This document shows positions 54,223 through 63,267 of a stretch of DNA of 64,000 nt, one piece after another. Both the position numbers and the translations under genes were made by a program. The notes under the pieces were generated by a model that saw only the letters and a list, made by a program, of their open reading frames with translations, ran no database searches and was not told where the DNA came from. Within the stretch, counting starts at the first letter, position 1; the number at the start of each line of letters is the position of its first letter. The DNA is from an uncultured Eubacteriales bacterium (lineage in GTDB: Bacteria > Bacillota > Clostridia > Oscillospirales > Acutalibacteraceae), in contig CAKSHI010000005.1 in assembly GCA_934457115.1 (NCBI GenBank), positions 1-64,000 on the forward strand, given 5' to 3'.

Positions 54223-54260
54223 AAATAACGGCCGAGTTTTTATAAACTCGGCCGTTATTT
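54223..54260 (+). terminator. Terminator of the AGCS-CDF unit
   Basis: A perfect 17-bp stem (54223-54239 with 54244-54260) with a 4-nt loop follows the stop codon directly. Confidence 0.85.
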
Positions 54261-54291
54261 AGTTATAACAATCTTGAAAAGACTATAAAAA

Positions 54292-54322
54292 CCTCGAATG
54301 ATGTACAAAATATCACTCGAGG
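54292..54322. terminator. Terminator of the Cys-rich gene
   Basis: A stem of 6 bp plus 4 bp with one mismatch (54292-54302 with 54312-54322) has T tracts on both sides, so it can stop the minus-strand gene at 54375 and back up the plus-strand one. Confidence 0.65.
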
Positions 54323-54374
54323 CTTTTTAACTTATTTTATCCAAAATAATGGTAGTAAAATTAGCAATATTATT

Positions 54375-55208
54375 TTAACAAGTTGGTTTGTGACGATGAC
54401 ATCCACATGAAGGATTATCTAGGTCTGTTATTTTTGGTGGAAAAAATTCATCAGTTGGGAAGTCTATTTTACTAAATAGTTCACAAGGATTATCGGAAGT
54501 GGTTACACATTCCTTTTCAGGGATACAGAAATCATATGAAGGTATAAGCATTTGGACATTGCGTTCGATTTGAACGATAGTGAATAGGCCTATAGTAACA
54601 TATACTGTTTTGCAGCCACCCTTGCACGAGAAGTCCCCACCGTATTTTTTACAAATGCAGGAAGGTATCCTACATTCCGGTTTACAATGTTGCTTCATTT
54701 CGCAAAGACGAACTGCTAAGCCTATTGGTTCTGCAACTTGAACAGTTGCCTTTGGTAAATTTTTTACGGGGGCATTTTGATTATCTAATTCCTCAAAAGC
54801 ATAGTCAGAACTATATACTTTAACATTACCTTCGCTGCCGTATAAGATTACCTTTTTATTGAAAATTGATAATCCGGTAACTTGAATTGGTAAAGCTGCA
54901 GGTGCTAGGAATACATCCAATGATACTTCAAAGAAAAATGTCATATCAACAGAATAAAATCCCTTGTGGAAAGCTACCGGCTCTAAATCAATGTATACAG
55001 TACAAACATCGACATCACGTAACCTAACGTTACAAGCTTGATCAATTGTATTTTGACTGCATTCAGTGAAATAAACTTTTAAATCTTCCAAACAATCTTT
55101 ATCAGCACAAGAATCATACACTCTATATGCATCTATACAAACTGCTTCTTTAAAGCATCCTTGGTCTGAATTATCTTGGTAATTTCTTTCGAAACCGCTA
55201 TCAGCCAT
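54375..55208 (-). CDS. Cysteine-rich protein of unknown function
   Basis: A 277-residue protein I do not recognise as a named family. It has about 27 cysteines, clustered at the N-terminus (DQGCFKEAVCIDAYRVYDSC) and the C-terminal half (HCKPECRIPSCICKKYGGDF, then CGCHRHKPTC). The middle (110-170) is a beta-rich, cysteine-free segment. No signal peptide or membrane helix. The Cys-rich, unexported character resembles spore-surface proteins of Clostridia that cross-link after assembly, but this is inference. GGAGG precedes the ATG. It is a single gene with its own terminator. Confidence 0.6.
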   Translation of the reverse strand: MADSGFERNYQDNSDQGCFKEAVCIDAYRVYDSCADKDCLEDLKVYFTECSQNTIDQACNVRLRDVDVCTVYIDLEPVAFHKGFYSVDMTFFFEVSLDVFLAPAALPIQVTGLSIFNKKVILYGSEGNVKVYSSDYAFEELDNQNAPVKNLPKATVQVAEPIGLAVRLCEMKQHCKPECRIPSCICKKYGGDFSCKGGCKTVYVTIGLFTIVQIERNVQMLIPSYDFCIPEKECVTTSDNPCELFSKIDFPTDEFFPPKITDLDNPSCGCHRHKPTC

Positions 55209-55287
55209 AAGAAGTCCTCCTATCTATAAGTAAAGGAAATTGTTTTCAATACATCTTATGGTGAATTTGGGGTTAATGTTACTTAAT

Positions 55288-57666
55288 TTATATTTTTTCT
55301 AATTTTGAATAATTGGACATAATCTTTTTAAGCCCTGCTTTATCAAATTCTATTTCTAAAAGGTGGTCATTACCCATGGGAGTGACTTTCATAACTTTTC
55401 CGCTGCCAAATACTTTATGGCTGACGAAATCTCCTACCGAATAATCGATTTCCTTGTCTAGTTTATATTTATGTACACCGCCGAACTGCTTAGCCGAATT
55501 AATGGAGTTTTCTCTAATTTCTTTTGAGGTTTTGGGCATTTTAAAGTCGGAATCTGGCTTTTTCCATCCTCTGGACCTTGAAAATTCAACTAGGTTTGGA
55601 TCTATTTCTAAAGTAAACCTTGATTGTTTATTCCTTGATGTCATGCCATATATCATTCGCCTGTCGGCGTTTAATATGTATAACTTTTGTTTAGCCCTTG
55701 TAATTGCAACATAAGCTAAACGGCGCTCTTCCTCGATTTCTTCAGGCTCATAAATAGCTTGAATACTTGGGAAGATTCCATCTTCAAAGCCAGGCAAAAA
55801 GACGATGGGGAACTCGAGACCCTTTGAGGAGTGCATGGTCATCATGACAACGGCATCAGCGCTTTGATTATAGTTATCCACATCCGTCATTAGTGAAACT
55901 TCTTCTAAGAAGCCCTCAAGTGTTGCATTTTCACCGTTTTCTGTTTCATAATTTATAATATTTGACGCAAGTTCATTTATATTTTCAAGTCTTGCTGGTC
56001 CTTCCTTTTGATCCTGAAGTAGATACTCTTTATATTGAGTTTTGTCTATAAGCATAGAGTAAAGTTGACTTATGGAAGTATTAGGATCATTTTTGATTTC
56101 TATTAGACTATCAATAATATTTGCGAATTTTAGGAATTTTTCAGGGACTCTTATGGTGTCGGGGTATTTGTCAGCATTTCTTATTATATCAATTGTAGAT
56201 AGGCCTTTTTCTAGGGCAAGCTCGGTAATTTCGCTTACTGTTTTATCACCTATTGATCTTCTTGGGGTGTTTATAATACGTTTTAATCTTACTTCATCCT
56301 CAGGATTGCTTATGACGCTTAAATAAGCAAGCATATCCTTTACTTCTTTTCTTTCGTAGAATCTTACTCCACCAAGTATCCTATAGGGAATGCCTGATTT
56401 TACAAATGTTCGTTCAAGAGTATTGGACTGGGAGTTGTTTCTGTATAGTATAGCAAAATCTGAATATTTCTTTCCAAAAGCTATATTGTCCAAAATTGTA
56501 TTTACTATATAATTAGCCTCATCTATTTCGTTATATGCAGTGTGTACGGTAATTTTATCGCCGACGGCCTGGGAAGTCCAAAGAGTTTTCCCCTTTCTCG
56601 ACGGATTATGTTTAATAACCGAATTGGCTGCATCTAAAATATTTTGGGTTGAACGATAATTTTGCTCTAACTTTATGACCTTAGCATTTGGAAAGGTTTT
56701 CTCGAAATTCATAATGTTTTCGATGGTAGCGCCTCTAAACTTGTATATACTTTGATCATCATCGCCGACAACACATAAGTTTTGGTGCTTAGCAAGCATT
56801 TTTATTAATAGATATTGAACATAATTAGTATCTTGATATTCATCGACTAATATGTATTTAAATTTATTTTGATAATGTTCTAATATAGACGGTTCTGCTT
56901 CAAAAAGTTTTATAGTATTACATATAAGGTCATCAAAGTCCATAGCGTCTGAAAGCTTTAGCTTTTTTTGGTATAGTTGATATATTTTAGCGGTCTGCTC
57001 GAGAATGTTATTTCCCTTTGCTGATTCTAAATATTTATTTGGAGAAATAAAGTTATTTTTAGCATTTGAAATTTGGTTTATTACATATCTATAATCGAAT
57101 TTTTGAGTTTGTATATCTAAGTGCTTTAGACACTCTTTTATAAGACTTTTAACATCATTTGTATCATAGATAGCAAAGTGGTTGCTGTATCCTATTTTAT
57201 TAGCAAAACATCTTAATATTCTTGCGCATGTGGAATGAAATGTAGATGCCCATATTTCAGAGGCTTGGTCAGAAAGTCGTGTATAAAGTCTTTCCTTCAA
57301 TTCCTTAGCAGCCTTGTTAGTAAAGGTAATTGCAAGAATATTGGATGGGTTAACCTTATTTATGGCGAGTTTATCTCTTAAAGCTTCCGGGAGCATACGA
57401 TTGCTGTTAAGACAATCTATTAATGTTGACATATCCAAATTAGTGATGTTATTTGGTACAATGCCGCTATTATATGCATGGCCAAACATTACCATATTAG
57501 CTATACGATTTATAATTACCGTAGTTTTACCTGTCCCTGCACCGGCTAATATTAATAGTGGTCCATCAATATTAAAAATAGCATTTTTTTGTACCGGATT
57601 CATTTGATTGAATTCCCTTGAAATAAGTTTATCTCTTAGGTTAATAAAGTCTAAATTCATATCCAT
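55288..57666 (-). CDS. pcrA: UvrD/PcrA family ATP-dependent DNA helicase
   Basis: A 792-residue superfamily 1A helicase, near the 720-760 of PcrA. Motif I is LAGAGTGKTTVI, Ia follows in ITFTNKAAKELKERL, motif II is LVDEYQDTN, motif III has VGDDDQSIYKFRGA and motif VI is LAYVAITRAKQKLY. The C-terminal tudor-like domain (FVSHKVFGSGKVMKV) seen in PcrA is present, which favours PcrA over Rep. It acts in repair and in clearing RNA polymerase. Confidence 0.94.
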   Translation of the reverse strand: MDMNLDFINLRDKLISREFNQMNPVQKNAIFNIDGPLLILAGAGTGKTTVIINRIANMVMFGHAYNSGIVPNNITNLDMSTLIDCLNSNRMLPEALRDKLAINKVNPSNILAITFTNKAAKELKERLYTRLSDQASEIWASTFHSTCARILRCFANKIGYSNHFAIYDTNDVKSLIKECLKHLDIQTQKFDYRYVINQISNAKNNFISPNKYLESAKGNNILEQTAKIYQLYQKKLKLSDAMDFDDLICNTIKLFEAEPSILEHYQNKFKYILVDEYQDTNYVQYLLIKMLAKHQNLCVVGDDDQSIYKFRGATIENIMNFEKTFPNAKVIKLEQNYRSTQNILDAANSVIKHNPSRKGKTLWTSQAVGDKITVHTAYNEIDEANYIVNTILDNIAFGKKYSDFAILYRNNSQSNTLERTFVKSGIPYRILGGVRFYERKEVKDMLAYLSVISNPEDEVRLKRIINTPRRSIGDKTVSEITELALEKGLSTIDIIRNADKYPDTIRVPEKFLKFANIIDSLIEIKNDPNTSISQLYSMLIDKTQYKEYLLQDQKEGPARLENINELASNIINYETENGENATLEGFLEEVSLMTDVDNYNQSADAVVMMTMHSSKGLEFPIVFLPGFEDGIFPSIQAIYEPEEIEEERRLAYVAITRAKQKLYILNADRRMIYGMTSRNKQSRFTLEIDPNLVEFSRSRGWKKPDSDFKMPKTSKEIRENSINSAKQFGGVHKYKLDKEIDYSVGDFVSHKVFGSGKVMKVTPMGNDHLLEIEFDKAGLKKIMSNYSKLEKI

Positions 57667-57762
57667 GTTATAATTCCGTCCTATTATTAAAAATATAATT
57701 TTTTATTAATGATATTGCGCCTATAAGAATTCAAAATTCGACATCTAAAAATAAATTTAAAT

Positions 57763-57785
57763 AGGGAGAATCATAACATCTCCCT
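57763..57785 (-). terminator. Terminator of pduL
   Basis: A 7-bp stem (57763-57769 with 57779-57785) is followed on the minus strand by an A/T-rich tail with T runs. Moderate strength. Confidence 0.5.
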
Positions 57786-57794
57786 TTTGAATTA

Positions 57795-58364
57795 TTATTT
57801 TATAATTTCACCATAAACTTGACCGGTGATTCCGGCAGCATTTGATTCATCCGTATCTATATGCATAGCAGGGGAAAAATTTTCACTTACTCTTACAAAA
57901 ACATCATCAAATATTAAAGAACGATTTGGCGTTGAAATTTTTACGGATACAATGTCTTGGTCTTTTAAATTATATTCATTAGCGGACTTAGGGTCTAAGT
58001 GTATATGACGTTTTGCTGCTATTACCCCGCATGGGATGTCAATTTCTCCGTTAGGACCTACCAACTTACAACCGTTGGTACCGTCAATATCACCAGACTT
58101 TCTCACTTCGGTCGGTATACCAAGTTTTCTTGCATCAGTAAGAGAAACCTCTACTTGAGTTTTTTCTCTTGTGGGACCCATCAAGGAAACTCCCTTTATT
58201 TCCCCCTTAGGGCCGATAACATCTACCTTTTGAAAGGATACAAACTGAGACGGTTGGGACAACTCTTTTTTTATTTCAAGCTTTGCGTCCTCTCCAAAAA
58301 GAATATGCAAGTCTTTTTCTGATATATGAACGTGCCTAGCAGAGGTTTCTACTAATATTTTCAA
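57795..58364 (-). CDS. pduL: Phosphate propanoyltransferase (PduL type)
   Basis: A 189-residue PduL-type phosphotransacylase interconverting acyl-CoA and acyl phosphate. The tandem domains carry zinc-binding His motifs: ETSARHVHIS at the start and AAKRHIHLDPKSANEY in the second half. No microcompartment targeting peptide or shell genes are nearby, so it may serve as the general acetyl-CoA phosphotransacetylase. TTG at 58364 is chosen because AGGAG lies ten bases upstream and gives the conserved start KILVETSARHVH. Confidence 0.9.
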   Translation of the reverse strand: MKILVETSARHVHISEKDLHILFGEDAKLEIKKELSQPSQFVSFQKVDVIGPKGEIKGVSLMGPTREKTQVEVSLTDARKLGIPTEVRKSGDIDGTNGCKLVGPNGEIDIPCGVIAAKRHIHLDPKSANEYNLKDQDIVSVKISTPNRSLIFDDVFVRVSENFSPAMHIDTDESNAAGITGQVYGEIIK

Positions 58365-58464
58365 TATTAAACATCTCCTAAATGATAACATAGTAACTTA
58401 ATACAATAATAATATTATTATATACTTTTTTGGATGATATTTCAACCGACATTAATTAACAAAA

Positions 58465-59286
58465 TTAATATATTCCTTGAACAGTTACCTCGTTTGAACC
58501 TACTGCGAAGATTTTGTCATTGGCTTTTATAAGCAAGTTTCCAAAGTTATCAATAGAAATAGCCTTGCCTTTTATCTTTTTTCCGTCTTTAAAAAATGAT
58601 ACTTCTCTATTTAGGCTAATGCATAGCTTGTTATATTCATATGGGATTATAGGGTTACTTAAAAAGGATAGATAATAGGTTTCAAATTGATTTAGAATTT
58701 GTGCTATTAATTTGGACCTGTCTATTAGATGCCCGATTTCTAAAGAGATTGATGTTGCTTTGTAGATTAATTCTAAGGGGTAATTTTTTGAATTTACGTT
58801 TAAACCTATTCCTATTGCTACTGCTTGTGGTTTTTTGTCCAAAATCAAGGACTTGGTTAGAATTCCACAAAGCTTTTTTTTACCAATAATAATATCATTG
58901 GGCCATTTTAATTTGCAATCCAAAGAAAGTTTGTCTCTAAGAACCCTACATATAGAAAGGCCGGCAATTAAGGTTAATTTGGAAATATCTTTATTTTGGA
59001 GATTGGGATATAAAAGTATAGACATTAGGATATCTTTACCTTTTTCCGAGAGCCACGACCTGCCAATGCGCCCATTGCCTGCAGATTGATATTCGGCTAT
59101 AAATACACTTCCGTCCTTAGCATTATTATTTGCTTCAATTATAGCCTTGAAATTAGTAGAATTTATGCTGTCAAAAATATATATGTTTTTTCCAATGAAT
59201 GAACTTTTTAAGTCTTTAGATATACACTCTTTAGAGAGTTTGTAATTACTTTTAGAAGTTAAGTTGTTATAAGATATATTTATCAC
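58465..59286 (-). CDS. birA: Biotin-[acetyl-CoA-carboxylase] ligase
   Basis: A 273-residue biotin protein ligase. The ATP/biotin-binding motif is GNGRIGRSW, with LKWPNDI and KKLCGILTKS further on, and a C-terminal SH3-like cap (NREVSFFKDGKKIKGKAISI). Only about 35 residues precede the catalytic domain, too few for the winged helix of the BirA repressor type, so it should biotinylate carboxylases but not bind DNA. The only canonical start in reach is GTG at 59286, unusually close to AAAGGG. Confidence 0.9.
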   Translation of the reverse strand: MINISYNNLTSKSNYKLSKECISKDLKSSFIGKNIYIFDSINSTNFKAIIEANNNAKDGSVFIAEYQSAGNGRIGRSWLSEKGKDILMSILLYPNLQNKDISKLTLIAGLSICRVLRDKLSLDCKLKWPNDIIIGKKKLCGILTKSLILDKKPQAVAIGIGLNVNSKNYPLELIYKATSISLEIGHLIDRSKLIAQILNQFETYYLSFLSNPIIPYEYNKLCISLNREVSFFKDGKKIKGKAISIDNFGNLLIKANDKIFAVGSNEVTVQGIY

Positions 59287-59335
59287 ACCCTTTAATAATC
59301 CTCTTGATAATTATAACCCGAAATTAAGCAAAAAT

Positions 59336-59365
59336 AAAACCTCCAGTATAATAACTGAAGGTTTT
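59336..59365 (-). terminator. Terminator of the BspA-like gene
   Basis: A 12-bp stem with one wobble pair (59354-59365 with 59336-59347) is followed on the minus strand by ATTTTTGC. It lies just past the stop codon of the large surface-protein gene. Confidence 0.8.
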
Positions 59366-59370
59366 AAATA

Positions 59371-62300
59371 TTATTTACTCTTTTTTATGTGCTTTCTTAA
59401 TATAATCAAGCTGCATAATGATATTACATATATTCCACTTATGACTGATAGTATAGTTCTGGATCGTTCACCTGTTGCTTGAGCGGAACTATAGCTGTCA
59501 TATCCGTTATCACTTCCGGATTGGTTGGAAGTTGTTCCTCCTGCATTCGTTGATGTATTTGAAGTATTGGATGTATTTCCTGTATTTGTAGATCCTTGAT
59601 TATCTGATGAACTTGACGAATCAGATGTATTTGAAGCATTGGATGAGTCTGATGAATCTGAGGAATCGGATGAACTTGAGGAATTTGATGAGTTTGATGA
59701 GTTGGAAGGATCAGATGGATTGGATGGATTGGACGGATTGGATGGATCGGACGGATTGGAAGGATTGGAAGGATTGGAAGGATTTGAAGGATTTGAAGGA
59801 TTTGATGGATTGGATGGATCAGAAGGATTTGAAGGATTTGATGGATTGGACGGATTGGAAGGATCGGACGGATTGGAAGGATTGGAAGGATTGGAAGGAT
59901 TTGAAGGATTGGAAGGATTTGAAGGATTTGAAGGATTTGAAGGATTTGAAGGATTGGAAGGATTTGAAGGATTGGAAGGATTTGAAGGATTGGAAGGATT
60001 GGAAGGATTTGAAGGATTTGAAGGATTGGAAGGATTGGATGGATTTGAAGGATTGGAAGGATTGGAAGGATTGGAAGGATTGGATGGATTTGAAGGATTT
60101 GAAGGATTTGAAGGATCAGACGGATTAGACGGATTAGACGGATTAGACGGGTCAGCTGATCCTGCATTTACAGTAACATTAGCAGTTGCAATTACATTGT
60201 TGTTAGGATTTTGGATATCTTCATTAGTAGTTATTGTACCTTGAACTATGAAATTTTGTTGAGTTTTACTGTTTTGGTCATAACTGCAATTGTCAACATC
60301 CCATGTAACACCTGTATTATATGTATTTCCACCATCAAGTAATACAGTAATACTATTTGGTAAACCAAGAGCATCAGCTGTTTTAGCTGTACCATTTGGA
60401 AGTCCTGTTATATTTAAAGATTCAGAGATAATAACACTTTTTATGGTTCCGGGATTAACTTGTATTTTGACATTAGAAACTGTGTTGTAGTCTTCGACTG
60501 GATCAGTTTCATTTTCAGCTCTGTAAGCACTTGCTAATATTTCACCTGAATGTAAGAATTCTAAACTACCGTTGTCATTAAATTTAGCATTATTAGTACT
60601 TCCTATTTTGAGGAATAATGATAAACTAGGGTCTCCTCCCAGTACAAAATTTTTAAGGTTGTCTTTTGATACTGTTTCTCCGACAGAAGCAGTAGGTGTA
60701 TTATACCTAGCAGTCATTCTGCCTATGGAGTTGTAGAACGTTTGGTTAGCTTCTAGCCATTGACTTATAAGAGCTCGCTTTGATGGTAAGATTGTAGATG
60801 TCTCATCTACAGTTCTTGTAGGTGTAGATGTTACGGTTGAAGTATTTGTAATAGTTCCTTCTGCCGAAAGTACTTCATAATCAAATGTTTTTTTGACAAA
60901 TTCATTTTTTAAAATAATTTTTAGGCTGTTAGAATGTTTATCGAAAGCTGATTCTCCAAGTGTCAGTTTGCTCATTTCGGTTACATTATGGTTAAAATCA
61001 ACCCTTGATAGAGATGAACAATTTACAAATGCGGAATCTCCAATAGAAGTAAGTGAGCTTGGAAGCGTAATTTTATCTAGGTCAGAACAACCATAGAAAG
61101 CTTTAGTTCCTATAGAAGAAAGAGAGTTTGAAAAAGTGACTTTTGCTAAGCTCATACAATTACTGAAAGATTCATCTCCAATTGTTGTTAGGAAATTAGG
61201 AAGGGTAATGCTTGTCAAGCCGGAACATGAGGAAAAGGCCTTGTCTTTAATAGAAGTTAACGAATTTGGCAATGTGATGTTGGTTAATTGATTACAATTA
61301 CTAAAAGCCTCGACTCCTATTGAAGTGATAGAATTTGCCAAGGTTACGCTGCTTAAAGCAGAGCAATTTAGGAAGGTATTGTCAGGTATAGTGGTGGTTC
61401 CTTCGGCAAATGTTACTGTTGTTAAGTTGCGGCAATCTTTAAAGATACCTGTTCCGATGGATTCTGCATTTAATACTCCTAAGATTTTTGCAGAAGTTAG
61501 ACTACTGCAGCCTTCAAATGCATTTTCACCTATAGATTTAACTGTGTTTGGTATTTCTATTTCTTTCAATCCGGTTAAGTCCTTGAAGGCATTCGCACCG
61601 ATTTTTGTTATGCCTCCACCAGTAAACACTATTTTTTCTATGTCTGCTTTGTCATTGACAGGGTCAGTTGACCATTTTGGGAGGTTAGTATCATCATAGT
61701 CAAACATATCTCCACTTCCGTTTATTGTCAATGTTTTTGTTCCTGGGACATAATCTGAAGTTAGACCGGTACCGCAATTTGTTGTAGTTGAATTTATTAT
61801 TTGAACTTTAAGTTCGGCTTTATCATAACTTGCGTTCGAGCCGGTAACCTGAGCTACAACAGTAAATTCACCAATTGATGTTATGGGACTTAAATCAATC
61901 ACTCCTGTATTCACATTTATTGATTGTTTATTTATTTCAGTTATATTCTTAATGTCTTTGATAGAATATGTTCTCGTTCCTGGGGATCCTTCTTTAGTAG
62001 AGACTGTAACTGATTTAAGTGTTTGTGTACCCAGGTCATAAGAACTGTCTATTCCTTGTATTTCCATTGGTGCAATCGCAGTGTTTTTTATAAGAGGGAA
62101 TTTAGTTTTAAACTTATCTCTAACTTCAACTGAATCGAATATAAGAGAGGCCGACGATGAAAAAGCAGTTGTATCAATTGCACCTGAGTTCATTGCCGAT
62201 ATATCTTTAAGTTCATAATCAATGTAAACTTTTTTTAGTGAACTTGCATTAAATGCACCTCCGGAGATAGACCTTACTGAAGAAGGGATGTTTACTTCCT

Positions 62301-63030
62301 GTATTCCGGTATTTTGAAACGCATTGTCTTCAATCGAGTTGATACCATTAGATAGAGTTATTGATGATAAGTTTGAGCATCCCATAAAGGCATTAATACC
62401 TATGGAATTAACTTTACTTGGTATATTAACAGATTTTAAGTTTTTGACGTTGCAAAATGATAGTTGTCCTATAGATTGAAGCGATTCGGGGAATTTTATT
62501 TTAATTTCTCGACTGCTGGAAGCACTATTACTGTCAAGATTGCCAAATGTATAAAATGCCTTAGAGTTAATATATGTCAAACGTTCAGGAAGACTAAGTG
62601 TAAAGTCACCGGAACCATCAATATTGACACCGGAAAAGGCATTTGCTCCTATGGCACTGATATAGGCATTATCATTAATTCCATCAAATTGTATACTGGT
62701 TATGCCCTTCCAATCTTTAAAAGGGGAAGAACCATAACTGTTGCTCCATAGTTCTACAGCCCCAACATCAGGTTTTATCTTAATATCTAGAAGACCGTCG
62801 TCATATAATGTGGCAGTTATAGAATCCTTATTAGGGTATCCTACATCTGCTGTTTTTAATACTGCTGCCGCTGCATCTGCAGGAGGTTGCTTGTTTTGAA
62901 ATATAATTACCGAGAGGGAGATTACGGCTACAAGGGTCAATGCAACTATTTTAGTGCCTAGTTTATACATTTCTAATTTGCGAAGATACTTGTGTTTATA
63001 TTTGCGTTTTTTAGTATACAATTTTGACAT
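59371..63030 (-). CDS. BspA-like leucine-rich-repeat surface protein with (Asn-Pro-Ser)n stalk
   Basis: A 1219-residue surface protein. The ATG at 63030 has AGGAGG eight bases upstream. A basic N-terminus and a hydrophobic segment (about 25-44) act as an export signal. Two blocks of BspA-type LRRs (Treponema/LRR_5; IGxxAFxxCxxLxxIxLPxSLxxI) are separated by Ig-like spacers, then an Ig-like tail domain. About fifty Asn-Pro-Ser triplets follow, with scattered Asp, passing into a Ser/Asp/Asn-rich stretch. The end is AQATGE, a membrane helix and RKHIKKSK, resembling a degenerate LPXTG sorting signal. The stalk probably holds the LRR head outside the wall. BspA proteins mediate binding to host or other cells. 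Confidence 0.88.
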   Translation of the reverse strand: MSKLYTKKRKYKHKYLRKLEMYKLGTKIVALTLVAVISLSVIIFQNKQPPADAAAAVLKTADVGYPNKDSITATLYDDGLLDIKIKPDVGAVELWSNSYGSSPFKDWKGITSIQFDGINDNAYISAIGANAFSGVNIDGSGDFTLSLPERLTYINSKAFYTFGNLDSNSASSSREIKIKFPESLQSIGQLSFCNVKNLKSVNIPSKVNSIGINAFMGCSNLSSITLSNGINSIEDNAFQNTGIQEVNIPSSVRSISGGAFNASSLKKVYIDYELKDISAMNSGAIDTTAFSSSASLIFDSVEVRDKFKTKFPLIKNTAIAPMEIQGIDSSYDLGTQTLKSVTVSTKEGSPGTRTYSIKDIKNITEINKQSINVNTGVIDLSPITSIGEFTVVAQVTGSNASYDKAELKVQIINSTTTNCGTGLTSDYVPGTKTLTINGSGDMFDYDDTNLPKWSTDPVNDKADIEKIVFTGGGITKIGANAFKDLTGLKEIEIPNTVKSIGENAFEGCSSLTSAKILGVLNAESIGTGIFKDCRNLTTVTFAEGTTTIPDNTFLNCSALSSVTLANSITSIGVEAFSNCNQLTNITLPNSLTSIKDKAFSSCSGLTSITLPNFLTTIGDESFSNCMSLAKVTFSNSLSSIGTKAFYGCSDLDKITLPSSLTSIGDSAFVNCSSLSRVDFNHNVTEMSKLTLGESAFDKHSNSLKIILKNEFVKKTFDYEVLSAEGTITNTSTVTSTPTRTVDETSTILPSKRALISQWLEANQTFYNSIGRMTARYNTPTASVGETVSKDNLKNFVLGGDPSLSLFLKIGSTNNAKFNDNGSLEFLHSGEILASAYRAENETDPVEDYNTVSNVKIQVNPGTIKSVIISESLNITGLPNGTAKTADALGLPNSITVLLDGGNTYNTGVTWDVDNCSYDQNSKTQQNFIVQGTITTNEDIQNPNNNVIATANVTVNAGSADPSNPSNPSNPSDPSNPSNPSNPSNPSNPSNPSNPSNPSNPSNPSNPSNPSNPSNPSNPSNPSNPSNPSNPSNPSNPSNPSNPSNPSNPSNPSNPSDPSNPSNPSNPSNPSDPSNPSNPSNPSNPSNPSNPSNPSDPSNPSNPSNPSDPSNSSNSSNSSSSSDSSDSSDSSNASNTSDSSSSSDNQGSTNTGNTSNTSNTSTNAGGTTSNQSGSDNGYDSYSSAQATGERSRTILSVISGIYVISLCSLIILRKHIKKSK
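59700..60152 (-). repeat. 9-bp tandem repeat encoding Asn-Pro-Ser
   Basis: About fifty imperfect copies of a 9-bp unit (plus-strand forms GGATTGGAA, GGATTTGAA, GGATTGGAT, GGATCAGAT and similar) in exact register with the reading frame. Third-position variation (T/G in the Asn and Asp codons) is mixed along the array. Because the unit is a multiple of three, copy-number change leaves the frame intact. Confidence 0.93.
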
Positions 63031-63203
63031 AATATAAACCTCCTTAATAATATACATATATTTTCTTACACTAAGTATATAACATATGTAGACAAAAATC
63101 AATGACTTTATATGACAAGTTTAGATTGATTTTTCATGTAGAATATACCATTAGGTTAGTTGTTACATTAAATATCGAGGACACATTTAGTTAACAATGT
63201 GGA

Positions 63204-63232
63204 TTGACAATAATTTATGTTAGTACGATAAT
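63204..63232 (+). promoter_or_regulatory. Promoter of the aconitase gene
   Basis: A perfect TTGACA (63204-63209), a 17-bp spacer and GATAAT (63227-63232) lie 35 bases before the TTG start at 63268. The 237-bp divergent region also holds the BspA-like gene's promoter on the other strand. Confidence 0.7.
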
Positions 63233-63267
63233 AATATCAATACATTTATCAAAAGGAGGAGTTTATT

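Noticed and set aside
59700..60152. Possible CRISPR array
   Set aside because: Units are 9 bp, contiguous, without spacers, and in frame with a surface-protein gene.
59439..60244. Long ORFs in other frames over the Asn-Pro-Ser repeat (on both strands)
   Set aside because: A 9-bp stop-free repeat opens all frames. The products are monotonous, have no ribosome binding sites, and the real gene continues on both sides of the repeat.
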